56,180 bases of DNA from Spirirestis rafaelensis WJT71-NPBG6 (GTDB lineage: Bacteria; Cyanobacteriota; Cyanobacteriia; Cyanobacteriales; Nostocaceae): the NCBI GenBank assembly GCA_019359015.1, contig JAHHID010000046.1, positions 1 through 56,180 on the forward strand, given 5' to 3'. The notes beneath the pieces are model-generated. The model saw only the letters and a program-made list of their open reading frames with translations. It made no database searches and had not been told where the DNA came from. Each line of letters opens with the position of its first letter. Position 1 is the first letter of the stretch. The position numbers and the translations under genes are program-made. This document shows positions 7,814-16,588 of the stretch, piece after piece.

Positions 7814-9331
7814 TTATTGCAGTTGGCGTTGAATGCGATCGCTCAAGGGACTATGTTTCGACGCCAAACGCGCTCTGCCCGACGCTGCCCATTCTTGCAG
7901 TTTCTGAATTTGCTCCACAGCGGTTCGCGCTAGGGGTATAATCTGACTGGCTGCTTCGAGAATGTCGTCGGTAGCAAAGTCCCGGTTTTGGCTAAACCCG
8001 ATATGCATCGCTTCCACTAAAGTTTGCTCAATCTCCGCTCCGGAAAAATCAGGCGTTTCGTAAGCTAGCCTGTCTATTTCATAACTTTTCAGGTTATGCG
8101 GGCGCAGTCGGGATAAATGAACATTAAAAATTGCTTTTCTTTCTTCTTGGGTAGGTAAACCAACAAAGAAAATTTCATCAAATCGCCCTTTACGCAGCAT
8201 TTCCGGTGGTAGCGCTTGGATGTCGTTAGCAGTGGCAACGACAAACACAGGTGAGGTTTTCTCCGCTAACCAAGTAATAAATGTGCCAAATACGCGGCTA
8301 GTGGTTCCCGCATCACCTTTGCTACCAAGTCCGGAAAAAGCTTTATCTATTTCATCTATCCACAAAATACATGGGGCGAGGGCTTCAGCTACTTGTATCA
8401 TTTGCCGCGTGCGAGATTCTGATTCACCCACCAAGCCACCAAATAAGCGTCCTACATCCAGACGTAGTAAAGGTAAATGCCAGTGATGTGCGATCGCTTT
8501 TGCTGTCAATGATTTACCAGTTCCTTGAATACCCACCAACATTAAACCACGCGGGTGCGGTAATCCGTACTGACGCGCTCTATCTGTAAATGAGCCTCCC
8601 CGACGCAGCAGCCAGTCTTTGAGGTTATCCAATCCCCCAATATCAGATATTTGCTCAGTGGCGGGGTAAAAGTCCAAAATTTGCGTTTGGCGGATAGTTT
8701 GCCGCTTTTCTTCCAAAACCAAATCTACATCTTCTGGTTGCAATTCGCCATGAGTGGCGATCGCCCTAGCCAAAACTCGGCGAATTCTTTCCATCGAAAG
8801 CCCTTGACAAGAGCGCACTAAGTCATCTAAAACTTTGCCAGAAAGTGAATTACCACCAGTTGCTGCTAACAACCGTTCTATCTCTACTTTAATTTCTGGG
8901 GCTGCGGGTAAGGGAAACTCCAAAACCGTCAGAACTTCAGTTAAGTCGTCCGGGATGGCGATTTTCGGCGACAATAAGACGATATTTTTTGGTTGAGACT
9001 TGAGGAGGCGTGCAAGATTGCGGAGTTTGCGAGCGATCGCCACATCTTCTAAAAATCGATGATAATCTCTTAAAATCAACACCGCCGGTGCAGATGCCGA
9101 TAATTTTTCCACAAATTCCAAAGCTTGCAGTGGGTTACGACGACCAAACCCCGCATCATTGGGATTGCCTTGGTAGCCATCCACAAAATCCCAAGTATAC
9201 ACCGCACGGTTGCCCTGGTTTGCCGCTTCTTCCCGAATTGCTGCTTCTACCCGTTCTTCTTCATAGGTGGGAATGTAAATTAGAGGGTAACGGGCACGTA
9301 GCAGCAGTTTAAACTCTTCACGGAAGGTCAT
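7814..9331 (-). CDS. ycf46: Ycf46-type AAA+ ATPase
   Basis: A 505-residue cytosolic ATPase of the Ycf46 family, conserved in cyanobacteria and algal plastids. The N-terminal half (MTFREEFKLLLRARYPLIYI) is a degenerate ATPase-like domain. The C-terminal AAA+ module has Walker A GIQGTGKS (267-274), Walker B CILWIDEID (321-329), a sensor-1 ATAND and the arginine finger region LRKGRFDEIF. In cyanobacteria this family has been linked to inorganic carbon responses, but the exact substrate is not settled. Length and domain order are normal for the family. Confidence 0.9.
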   Translation of the reverse strand: MTFREEFKLLLRARYPLIYIPTYEEERVEAAIREEAANQGNRAVYTWDFVDGYQGNPNDAGFGRRNPLQALEFVEKLSASAPAVLILRDYHRFLEDVAIARKLRNLARLLKSQPKNIVLLSPKIAIPDDLTEVLTVLEFPLPAAPEIKVEIERLLAATGGNSLSGKVLDDLVRSCQGLSMERIRRVLARAIATHGELQPEDVDLVLEEKRQTIRQTQILDFYPATEQISDIGGLDNLKDWLLRRGGSFTDRARQYGLPHPRGLMLVGIQGTGKSLTAKAIAHHWHLPLLRLDVGRLFGGLVGESESRTRQMIQVAEALAPCILWIDEIDKAFSGLGSKGDAGTTSRVFGTFITWLAEKTSPVFVVATANDIQALPPEMLRKGRFDEIFFVGLPTQEERKAIFNVHLSRLRPHNLKSYEIDRLAYETPDFSGAEIEQTLVEAMHIGFSQNRDFATDDILEAASQIIPLARTAVEQIQKLQEWAASGRARLASKHSPLSDRIQRQLQ

Positions 9332-9964
9332 AAGGTGTTAGTGATTAGTTGTTTGTAATTTAGTTCTTTCTTTAATTGTTCAGGTTTGTATTAGCTATAA
9401 CAATTAAAAACTAACAACAAACATAAATCACAGGCTAGGAAAATTACTAGAGAATCCGAACTTTGTAGACTGATATCTTGCACCTACCAAGCGCGTAGGA
9501 CTATACGGGCAAAGTCTGCCGACCCTGGCTCTAAAACCCTTGATTTTCTGCACCCCACGCAGGTGGAGAGAAGTTTGAGCGAACGCCTTTTTCGTTTTTT
9601 CTCGTTCCCAGTCAAGCTGTGGAGGCTCTGCCTCCAACAACGCTCTCCTAGCCACAGACTGAGAAGGAGAATAATAACTAGCCCGCGAAGGCGGGCTTCG
9701 TTCGTTTAGCCCGTGGAAAAAAAGAGAGAAAAACGAGCAACCTTTTTGCTGGTCTACGCTACAACTTGTAGATCTCTGAACAAAACCGTTCGCGCAGGGT
9801 CTCCCCTTGGGAGAGCGGGAGGGGATATTTTGGTATCGGACTATACTTTTATCCCGCTCGGTTTTGTTTTCGCGCAGCGTCTCCTTTTGGGAGAAGGTTG
9901 CTCGTTTTTCTTAACTTTATGCGTCCCCCAGGCTTCCAGCCTGCGGGCGTGGGAACATGCGAAC
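9332..9964. repeat. Gene-free stretch packed with dispersed repeats
   Basis: No convincing gene. It contains a GCCCGCGAAGGCGGGC hairpin at about 9680, two copies of the cgcgcag(g/c)gtctcc...gggaga repeat (about 9790 and 9870), and cccaggcttccagcctgcgggcg at about 9927. The last is related to the repeat at 36262. The frames across 9428-9655 and 9713-10030 are repeat-derived and have no recognisable domain. Confidence 0.55.
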
Positions 9965-10492
9965 CTATCCGGGAAGTTCTTTTTTCAAAGCTTCCAACCC
10001 AGCCCAGCGCCGATCAACTGGTTTTTCTGACTTATTAGCAGTACTTGGTATAATACCGGGACACTTCTTATTACAAAGTTGGCGCTGAGGTATTGCTAAA
10101 CACATTTGCTCATAGAGCCATTCACTAGGATAAAAATATCCCTCTGGGGATAAAGTTTCTAGCAAATCCTCCATAGGGACTTCTCGCTCTAGAGGCAAGT
10201 CTTCTGTTTCGTTAGCGGCTTCATCCAACCAAATTATTTCTTTTGTATCGAGCTCGAGACGGTGATTATAATTTTGCAAGCAGCGGTTACAGGTACAGGT
10301 AATAATTGCTTCTGCTTGAGCGGACACTTGCAGGTAATTTCCTAGATGCTGTACACGCATGTTACCGCGAACTGGTGTCAACGTTTCTAAACCCGGCAGA
10401 AACTGTTCAACCTGAATCTCCTCTGTCCGCTCCGGGGCTTTAGTTAGCTGCGGAATGTAAATCGCGTCCATAGGATTGTGAGACATCCTCAC
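9965..10492 (-). CDS. YceD/DUF177 family protein
   Basis: A 175-residue protein of the YceD family, associated in bacteria and plastids with accumulation of large ribosomal RNA and often linked to rpmF. Family cysteines are present: CTCNRC near residues 95-100 and CNKKCPG near 139-145, which could hold a metal. The acidic tract EDLPLEREVPMEDLLE is typical. It lies at the downstream end of the rpmH-rnpA-yidC-jag cluster, a common position in cyanobacteria, after about 190 bases of AT-rich spacer. Confidence 0.8.
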   Translation of the reverse strand: MRMSHNPMDAIYIPQLTKAPERTEEIQVEQFLPGLETLTPVRGNMRVQHLGNYLQVSAQAEAIITCTCNRCLQNYNHRLELDTKEIIWLDEAANETEDLPLEREVPMEDLLETLSPEGYFYPSEWLYEQMCLAIPQRQLCNKKCPGIIPSTANKSEKPVDRRWAGLEALKKELPG

Positions 10493-10682
10493 GAAAAATT
10501 ATGTTTATTATCAGCATTGTTGCTGATTCTACATTATTTAGTTTAGCTTTTACTATTAGAGCAGGCGATCGCTTATATATACGGGTTTCCGAAATTTATT
10601 ATTAAAGACGCGAAAACGATCGCGTCTTATCAAAAATCAATCATCAGTTTAACTAAGGTACAGCCAAGGTTTGAGAATAAAA

Positions 10683-11198
10683 TTATTCCAAACGAGCAGG
10701 ACGCACAACAAGCAGACGATGCGGCTCTTTGCCTCGGCTGTATGTTTCCAAATCACTAAAGTCCTGAAAAAAGGTATGGATTTGACGACGTTCGGCGGAA
10801 CTGAGGGATTTAATTTCTACTTCTCTACCAGAAGCACGCGCTTCTTCAGCCGCAGATAAAGCCAAATGGCGAATTTCCGCTTGTCTTTTGACGCGGTAGC
10901 CGTTCAACTCGATTGTGTACGAGGCTTGCTGATCCTCCGATTGGTTCAGGTTGAGGACGGAGTTAGCCAAATACTGAATCGCGTCTAGTACTGAACCATC
11001 GGTGCCAATCAATACCCTAATTTGTTCTGGTGTTAAATTGCTTTCATCAATTGTCAACCAGTAATTGTCGAGTTCTTGAGAGCCATCCTGACCTTCAATG
11101 GTTTCTATTCCACCCGTAATCTCAGCATTTACGGCAGTTATGTGCAGCAGTGTTTTTAACCACTGCTGACCACGTTGCATCGGTTCTGCAATCATCAA
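10683..11198 (-). CDS. jag: Jag/KhpB RNA-binding protein (KH plus R3H)
   Basis: A 171-residue protein with a central KH-like domain ([21 protein letters not shown], about 57-77) carrying a GTDG loop. A C-terminal R3H domain follows ([13 protein letters not shown] and [14 protein letters not shown]). The N-terminal Jag linker domain of Gram-positive homologues is absent, as is usual in cyanobacteria. It overlaps yidC by four bases (ATGA), so the two are translationally coupled. Likely role: RNA-binding regulator linked to membrane protein insertion or cell division. Confidence 0.88.
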   Translation of the reverse strand: MMIAEPMQRGQQWLKTLLHITAVNAEITGGIETIEGQDGSQELDNYWLTIDESNLTPEQIRVLIGTDGSVLDAIQYLANSVLNLNQSEDQQASYTIELNGYRVKRQAEIRHLALSAAEEARASGREVEIKSLSSAERRQIHTFFQDFSDLETYSRGKEPHRLLVVRPARLE

Positions 11199-12340
11199 CC
11201 TGTAGCCTTTTTCTTAGAACTTTTTGGCTCAAAGGGCAGCGCTTTTTGTCCGGCGCTTTCTTCCTGTTTTTTCTCAGATTCTACAATTTTTTGTAGTTCG
11301 TCTGGTAGGGCTTCGCGGGAAAGTATATAGGTTTGCAATGTCTGGAAAATATTACCAATCACCATATACATCAGCACCCCGGCTGGCAGAGGGAAGAATA
11401 AAAACATTCCAGAAAAGATAACTGGAGTGATTTTATTTACCGTGTCTTGCTGGGGGTTGCCACCACTGGAATTTTGCCCAGAAAGCATTTGGCTAACATA
11501 AAGGCTAATTCCAAAGAATACTATCATGGCGACGATATCCCAGTGGACTGTGCCGTCTGGATCGGTTGCGCCAACTCTGCCTAAGGCTTCAATGAATAGA
11601 AATCCTTTCTCTGCCGCTAGTCCAGGAATCGTTCCCTGAATGGTCACATCTCCCGGTTGTAAGGCTTCCACGTTGCCTTCAGCATCAATTTTTACTCTAT
11701 CTTCACCTTTAGTTATTTTCCATTCCGGAACTAACTTTGTTTCCGGGTGTTCTGCTGAGAGTGCCTCAAATGGCTTGCCCTCAAGAGTTTGATATTGTAT
11801 CTTGGTGTGTTCTCCCACTGATAATTTGTTACCAGCCGGAAGTATGGCTGTTACTTTGACGTGTTCGCCATCAGCTACGTAGATGTTTTGGGGAGGAGTG
11901 GCAAAGGCTTGAGGTTGAATTCTTTCTACTTGATCAGCAGGAAGGATTTGCAAGTTAACGTTGTAGTTGGCGCCAGCAAAAGGTGAACCCCTCAAAGTAG
12001 CAAACAACGCCAATAAAACTGGCATTTGCACTAACAATGGAAAACATCCTGCTAGTGGATTGCCAAATTCTTTTTGGACGTTCATCATTTCTTCTTGCTG
12101 CTTTTGCGGATCGTCCTTAAAACGCTCTTTGATTTCCGCCATCCGCTTTTGCATCAGAGGTTGCACAATCCGCATTTTCCGCATGTTGCGAATTGAACCA
12201 GCACTCAGGGGATAGAGCGCAAAGCGGACTATCAATGTCAAAGCAACGATCGCCAATCCATAACTAGGCACAATTCCATAGAACAAGTCTATGATTGGCA
12301 GCATCACGTTGTTCGAGAGAAAGCCGATACCAAAATCCAT
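11195..12340 (-). CDS. yidC: YidC/Oxa1 membrane protein insertase
   Basis: A 381-residue inner/thylakoid membrane insertase. The hydrophobic start and the segments [62 protein letters not shown] and [23 protein letters not shown] form the conserved five-helix core. Between the second and third core helices lies a periplasmic/lumenal insert of about 110 residues, which occurs in cyanobacterial YidC. The charged C-terminal tail (SSKKKATG) fits ribosome contact. It sits in the classic rpmH-rnpA-PH-yidC-jag order. Confidence 0.95.
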   Translation of the reverse strand: MDFGIGFLSNNVMLPIIDLFYGIVPSYGLAIVALTLIVRFALYPLSAGSIRNMRKMRIVQPLMQKRMAEIKERFKDDPQKQQEEMMNVQKEFGNPLAGCFPLLVQMPVLLALFATLRGSPFAGANYNVNLQILPADQVERIQPQAFATPPQNIYVADGEHVKVTAILPAGNKLSVGEHTKIQYQTLEGKPFEALSAEHPETKLVPEWKITKGEDRVKIDAEGNVEALQPGDVTIQGTIPGLAAEKGFLFIEALGRVGATDPDGTVHWDIVAMIVFFGISLYVSQMLSGQNSSGGNPQQDTVNKITPVIFSGMFLFFPLPAGVLMYMVIGNIFQTLQTYILSREALPDELQKIVESEKKQEESAGQKALPFEPKSSKKKATG

Positions 12341-12437
12341 TATTCTGAATTCAACCTGAGTTACTGTAAATTGACTGAATCTAATTTATCGCTTTTATCG
12401 CTCATCATCATTTCTGTGCGAGGATATTCCACTACGG

Positions 12438-12533
12438 ATAGCCGCACAAGGGGGAAGAGGGGGGGACAAGGGGAATATTATTCAAAAATTCTCCTTGTCT
12501 TCTTGTCTTCTTGTCTCCTTGTCTCCCCGTTAA
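12438..12533. repeat. Short tandem repeat (TCTTGTCTCCTTG type)
   Basis: G-rich units (gggggaaga, ggggggac) followed by repeated ccttgtcttcttgtc units lie between yidC and the PH-domain gene, ending at that gene's stop codon. The same class of repeat interrupts the debranching enzyme gene. Confidence 0.6.
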
Positions 12534-12922
12534 TTGTTAACAGTGCCTGTAAAATTAGGATTTTTGGCAGCAATTCTTGACAAAATGTAGTCGTAGGTTT
12601 CCCGAAATTTGGGAACTGCTCGCATTTCAAGACGACTACCATTTCTGAGAGTTAGCACCATATCTCCCCATATGCCAATGCCACGGGGAACCTTAACTAC
12701 TTTGACTATTTCTGAGTAAATTACGTCGGTGCGATCGCGTCCTCTCCAACCTCCAGTTATTGTAACTCGGCGATCGGTGATGCGGTAGCGTACCCACAAC
12801 GCTCTGACAATTGCTCCGACTGTCAATGGTAAACCTACAACACTTAGCCCAATCAGCAAGCTTATTATTAAATCCCCGATATGGGGACCACCCTCATAAT
12901 AAACATCTTCTTTAATACCCAT
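12530..12922 (-). CDS. PH-domain (bPH2/YdbT-like) membrane protein
   Basis: A 130-residue protein with one membrane segment (HIGDLIISLLIGLSVVGLPLTVGAIV) followed by a small PH-like beta domain (YRITDRRVTITGGWRGRDRTDVIYSEI...GIGIWGDMVLTLRNGSRLEMRAVP). It overlaps the end of rnpA by 11 bases. This gene is a regular member of the cyanobacterial rnpA-yidC cluster; its molecular role is not known. Confidence 0.8.
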   Translation of the reverse strand: MGIKEDVYYEGGPHIGDLIISLLIGLSVVGLPLTVGAIVRALWVRYRITDRRVTITGGWRGRDRTDVIYSEIVKVVKVPRGIGIWGDMVLTLRNGSRLEMRAVPKFRETYDYILSRIAAKNPNFTGTVNN

Positions 12923-13328
12923 TTAATACCTCAGCTTGTGCCAACAACTGCTCTAATTCTTGCAGAAATTGTTCTCTTACGCACTCTTGTGCGGCTGTTG
13001 GCTTCACAATTACTACTAACCGCCATCCCGGTAATAATTTGGGCAACAATTTATGCAAAGCCGCTGCTATCTGCCTTTTGAGCCGATTGCGAACTACTGC
13101 CCGTTTGCTGACTTTGGTGCTAATCGAAATGCCAATGCGCGTGCTGACAGGATTTGCTGAATCAGTCGGTTCTGTAGTTGTAGCGGCAGCATCCAAAGAA
13201 GGCATTCTTGAAGATAACGGTCGTAAGGCTCTTAATGTTAAATAAGAACCATGACGACGAGTTCCTTCTCGGAAGACTGCCTGGAAATCTTTTCGTGATT
13301 TTAGCCGATTTGCTTTAGGTAAAGCCAC
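12912..13328 (-). CDS. rnpA: Ribonuclease P protein component
   Basis: A 138-residue basic protein that assists the RNase P ribozyme in tRNA 5' maturation. The hallmark helix KVSKRAVVRNRLKRQIAAAL (about 72-91) and the N-terminal LKSRKDFQAVFREGTR are intact. A 22-residue alanine/threonine/serine-rich stretch (about 42-60) between the first strands is longer than in E. coli, as in other cyanobacteria. It lies 27 bases downstream of rpmH. Confidence 0.95.
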   Translation of the reverse strand: MALPKANRLKSRKDFQAVFREGTRRHGSYLTLRALRPLSSRMPSLDAAATTTEPTDSANPVSTRIGISISTKVSKRAVVRNRLKRQIAAALHKLLPKLLPGWRLVVIVKPTAAQECVREQFLQELEQLLAQAEVLNGY

Positions 13329-13355
13329 ACAAAAATGCGATCACCTTTAAATTTC

Positions 13356-13490
13356 CTAAACGCTAAGACGATGACGTCCCTTTTTTCTTCTTGCGCTAAT
13401 CACGTTTCTTCCATCTGGTGTCCGCATCCTGGCACGAAAACCAGAAGTTCTTTTTCTCTTACGGGAAGTGCCACCCAAAGTTCTCTGCAT
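13356..13490 (-). CDS. rpmH: 50S ribosomal protein L34
   Basis: A 44-residue, arginine/lysine-rich protein. It starts [20 protein letters not shown] and ends [11 protein letters not shown], the L34 fold that sits in the large ribosomal subunit. A ribosome binding site (AGGAG on the coding strand) lies just upstream. Short enough to be missed by length-filtered gene finders, but unmistakable by sequence and by position upstream of rnpA. Confidence 0.96.
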   Translation of the reverse strand: MQRTLGGTSRKRKRTSGFRARMRTPDGRNVISARRKKGRHRLSV

Positions 13491-13620
13491 ACTGTTCTCC
13501 TCTTAGACTATTCCTATAAAAACTCACAATCTGGTATTGTACCACATGAATGGTAATTTCTATTGGGTAGTAGTTAGTTCTTAGTTGTCAAATACCACTA
13601 ACCACTATCCAATCTCTTGC

Positions 13621-14133
13621 TCAACTAACGTTGATAATCCAGGTTCCTATATAACGCAATAGTGGCACATCGCCTGGGGAGAGAACTTGGCAGTTAAAAT
13701 AGAATGTGCCGCCAAAGGCTGGGTTTTGGACGTTAGACAATTCCAAGACAACGTTAGTACCTGCGGGAACTGGCTCTTCTGGGAAGATTTCAATTACCCG
13801 TCCTTCTTTATCCCACTTCACTTCAGATACGGCAACTTTTTTGTTATTGACGAGTATGTTGATCTTTTTGGCGTCAAAAGTGCCTTTGTAATAATTTGGA
13901 TAGTTAACGACAAATTGAGCTGCCGCCAATTTCATCTTTTTGGCGGGAATTCTCAGATTATATCGATCCCATCCATTTGTTTGACCGCCAAAATCTAACC
14001 GGAAAGGCAGTTGATTTTTGCCTTCAATCCCACTAAACAGTGTAAATCCTGGTAAGCTCTGTGCGAAGGTGACGGCTGGCAACGCAGTCACCAAACAGCC
14101 AGTCACGGCTAAAGCCGAAAGTAAACGTCGCAT
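13621..14133 (-). CDS. DUF2808 family exported protein
   Basis: A 170-residue secreted protein with a signal peptide (MRRLLSALAVTGCLVTALPAVTFA, cleavage likely after residue 24). The mature part is an all-beta DUF2808 domain, characteristic of cyanobacteria: RIPAKKMKLAAAQFVVNYPNYYKGTFD, then FPEEPVPAGTNVVLELSNVQNP. Function is unknown; location is periplasmic or surface. A good ribosome binding site (GAGGAG) precedes the ATG. Confidence 0.85.
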   Translation of the reverse strand: MRRLLSALAVTGCLVTALPAVTFAQSLPGFTLFSGIEGKNQLPFRLDFGGQTNGWDRYNLRIPAKKMKLAAAQFVVNYPNYYKGTFDAKKINILVNNKKVAVSEVKWDKEGRVIEIFPEEPVPAGTNVVLELSNVQNPAFGGTFYFNCQVLSPGDVPLLRYIGTWIINVS

Positions 14134-14896
14134 TGTTAGGCTCCTCTGACAGAATATAAGTCTTTTATCTAAATAACCGGGCGTTATTGTTCTTAACTAA
14201 ACTTTACTACTGACTTTATGACAATGGACGTTAAATCGCAACGAAAGGTGCCATTATACCTAAATCTTTGCTTTGCGACATCCAGATATCTAGTAAGGTG
14301 TTTTACTTGATATATAAAGACTTTTCCGGGTTCTTTTGCGGTAAGTCATTTTTGATTTTTGGTACATTTGTTCCTCAAGCAGAAACGTTACAACTCAAGT
14401 CGGAACTCTCACAGAAAACACACTGATAGAAGTTGATTGTGTTTATAAATATGTACAAGTGTGTATAAAAGAAGTATATTTGTGATAAAACTTGATTATT
14501 AGAGAGAGCGATCGCAATCAGATTTGCGCTAAATTCAAACTTGATAACCTTTACTGCAAGCAGGAAGCATTCAGATTTTTTGGGGGAATAAGCAAGTTAA
14601 GAGAATTATGATGAATCTTCCGCAACGTAAAGAAAAAATACAAAAATTTTTCAATCCCTAAAATAAGTTGAAGACAAAGAAGCAAAATTTGGGGTTCAAC
14701 ATAGGATGTGCAGTATGTAGCTATGACTGCAATTGCCTGAAATTATGACATCTGCAAGTTCAAGTGCAAAGGCTCCTTCCTAGGCTTGACAATAGCTGAT
14801 AGCCTGAACACACTTGCTATCTCGTGCGCTAAATCCGAAAAGTGGAAAAATTTTGCACATCTTGCAGACAATAGGTATTTCGTTTAAGGAGATTTC
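14134..14896. promoter_or_regulatory. Long AT-rich leader between divergent DUF2808 and pntA genes
   Basis: About 760 bases with no credible reading frame separate two divergent genes, so both promoters must lie here. A TTGACA at about 14786 could be a -35 for pntA, with no strong -10. The ribosome binding site AAGGAG lies seven bases before the pntA ATG. The length leaves room for a small RNA or a long 5' leader, but no specific structure could be supported by eye. Confidence 0.4.
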
Positions 14897-16066
14897 ATGA
14901 AAATAGCAGTTGCTAAAGAAATAGAAGTTTGTGAACGCCGTGTAGCATTAATTCCTGACACTGTAGCCCGATTGGTAAAACAAGGCTTGGAAGTTTGGGT
15001 AGAAGCGGGTGCGGGTGAACGAGCATTTTTCGCTGATAGTGCTTATGAAGCAGCAGGAGCGAAAATAATCGCTGATACAGCTTCATTATGGAGCGAAGCA
15101 GATATTTTACTCAAGGTCAGTCCACCGCAAGAACGAGAAGATGGACGCTCAGAAATTGATTTGCTCAAGGAAGGAGCTGTATTAATTAGTTTCCTCAATC
15201 CCTTGGGAAATCCTGTAGTAGCGCAGGAATTGGCAAATCGCAAGGTGACAGCCTTAAGTATGGAGATGATCCCCCGTACCACCAGGGCGCAAAGCATGGA
15301 TGCTTTGTCCTCGCAAGCGTCAATCGCGGGTTATAAAGCGGTATTGATTGGTGCCGCTGCCTTACCAAAATACTTCCCAATGCTGACGACAGCAGCAGGC
15401 ACGATCGCACCTGCGAAAGTATTTATTATGGGGGCTGGTGTAGCGGGATTACAAGCGATCGCTACTGCCCGACGTTTGGGATCTGTAGTAGAAGCCTTTG
15501 ATATTCGTCCCGCTGTCAAAGAAGAAGTGCAAAGCTTGGGAGCGAAATTCGTCGAAGTCAAACTCGAAGAAGAAACTGTCGCTGCTGGTGGTTACGCTAA
15601 AGAAATTTCCGAAGCTAGCAAACAGCGCACCCAAGAAGTTGTCACGGAACACGTCAAAAATGCTGATATCGTCATTACTACCGCTCAAGTTCCAGGGAGA
15701 AAAGCACCGCTACTGGTGACTGAAGAAATGGTAGCGCAGATGAAACCAGGTTCAGTAATTGTTGATATCGCTGCCGAACAAGGTGGTAACTGCGCTTGTA
15801 CCGATCCCGGCAAAGATATTGTCTGGAATGGCGTTACTATCATTGGTCCGATTAATCTACCATCATCAATGCCAGTCCACGCCAGCCAATTGTACGCGAA
15901 AAACGTCACATCCTTAATGCAATTGCTGATTAAAGACAAAGCATTACAGGTTAACTTTGGCGACGACATCGTTGATGCAGCTTGCATTACCCACGCTGGC
16001 GAAATTCGTAACTCACGGGTGCGCGATGCGCTACAAAGTCTTAGCACTCAACCAGCAGTTAGTTAG
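14897..16066 (+). CDS. pntA: NAD(P) transhydrogenase subunit alpha, part 1
   Basis: A 389-residue cytosolic NAD(H)-binding domain I of the proton-translocating Re/Si-specific transhydrogenase, which couples hydride transfer from NADH to NADP with proton movement. The Rossmann motif VFIMGAGVAGLQAIATARRLG (about 172-191) and the mobile-loop region are intact, as is AAEQGGNCACTDPG (about 291-304). It ends before the membrane helices, which are encoded by the next gene, the split arrangement usual in cyanobacteria. Confidence 0.93.
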   Translation: MKIAVAKEIEVCERRVALIPDTVARLVKQGLEVWVEAGAGERAFFADSAYEAAGAKIIADTASLWSEADILLKVSPPQEREDGRSEIDLLKEGAVLISFLNPLGNPVVAQELANRKVTALSMEMIPRTTRAQSMDALSSQASIAGYKAVLIGAAALPKYFPMLTTAAGTIAPAKVFIMGAGVAGLQAIATARRLGSVVEAFDIRPAVKEEVQSLGAKFVEVKLEEETVAAGGYAKEISEASKQRTQEVVTEHVKNADIVITTAQVPGRKAPLLVTEEMVAQMKPGSVIVDIAAEQGGNCACTDPGKDIVWNGVTIIGPINLPSSMPVHASQLYAKNVTSLMQLLIKDKALQVNFGDDIVDAACITHAGEIRNSRVRDALQSLSTQPAVS

Positions 16067-16126
16067 GAAATGAATATTAACCACAGATAAACCACGAGAT
16101 TTACACCGATTCAATTCATCTGTGTT

Positions 16127-16265
16127 CATCTGTACGGCAGGTGCAGATAGCGCTCGATTTGCTCCCGGTTCGCTCCTAGTCGGCACGTCCCTTGTGCGAT
16201 TGAGAGGGAAACCAGGAGAATTAATTGCGCTCGTCTCACCGCAACGCACTGCCTCGTGCATCTGT
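16127..16265. repeat. 125-base insertion with 7-base direct repeats in an AACCACAGAT-type repeat
   Basis: CATCTGT occurs at 16127-16133 and 16259-16265. Removing the sequence between restores a continuous accacagat...atctgtggtt repeat of the kind seen at 3128-3200. The inserted 125 bases have no long ORF and only weak inverted ends. This looks like a small non-autonomous insertion. Confidence 0.45.
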
Positions 16266-16294
16266 GGTTCACTTCAAACAGGAGTTTTCAACAC

Positions 16295-16588
16295 ATGACA
16301 GAAGCATTAATTGCAGCTTTATTTGTATTCGTTCTCGCATCTTTTACCGGGTTTGAAATCATCAACAAAATACCACCAACTTTGCACACACCCTTGATGT
16401 CAGGCTCAAATGCCATTTCGGGAATTGCAGTACTTGGGGCAATTGTTGCCAGTGGTGCGAGAGAGACGAATCTTTCAGTAATTCTCGGTTTGATTGCTGT
16501 GGTATTAGCAATGATTAACGTGGTGGGTGGTTTCCTCGTCACTGATCGCATGTTGCAAATGTTCAAGAAAAAGGAGATTAAGGCGTGA
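16295..16588 (+). CDS. pntA2: NAD(P) transhydrogenase subunit alpha, part 2 (membrane segment)
   Basis: A 97-residue integral membrane subunit: three hydrophobic helices (ALIAALFVFVLASFTGFEII, NAISGIAVLGAIVASGA, LSVILGLIAVVLAMINVVGGF) and a short basic tail. It supplies the alpha-side helices of the proton channel. The ATG at 16295 is chosen because CAGGAG lies 10 bases upstream; an upstream in-frame ATG at 16256 falls inside a repeat. It overlaps pntB by four bases (GTGA). Confidence 0.92.
   Translation: MTEALIAALFVFVLASFTGFEIINKIPPTLHTPLMSGSNAISGIAVLGAIVASGARETNLSVILGLIAVVLAMINVVGGFLVTDRMLQMFKKKEIKA

Noticed and set aside
9428-10030. Frames of 75 and 105 codons in the repeat-rich gap after ycf46
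   Set aside because: Composed of dispersed repeats, no ribosome binding site or recognisable domain.
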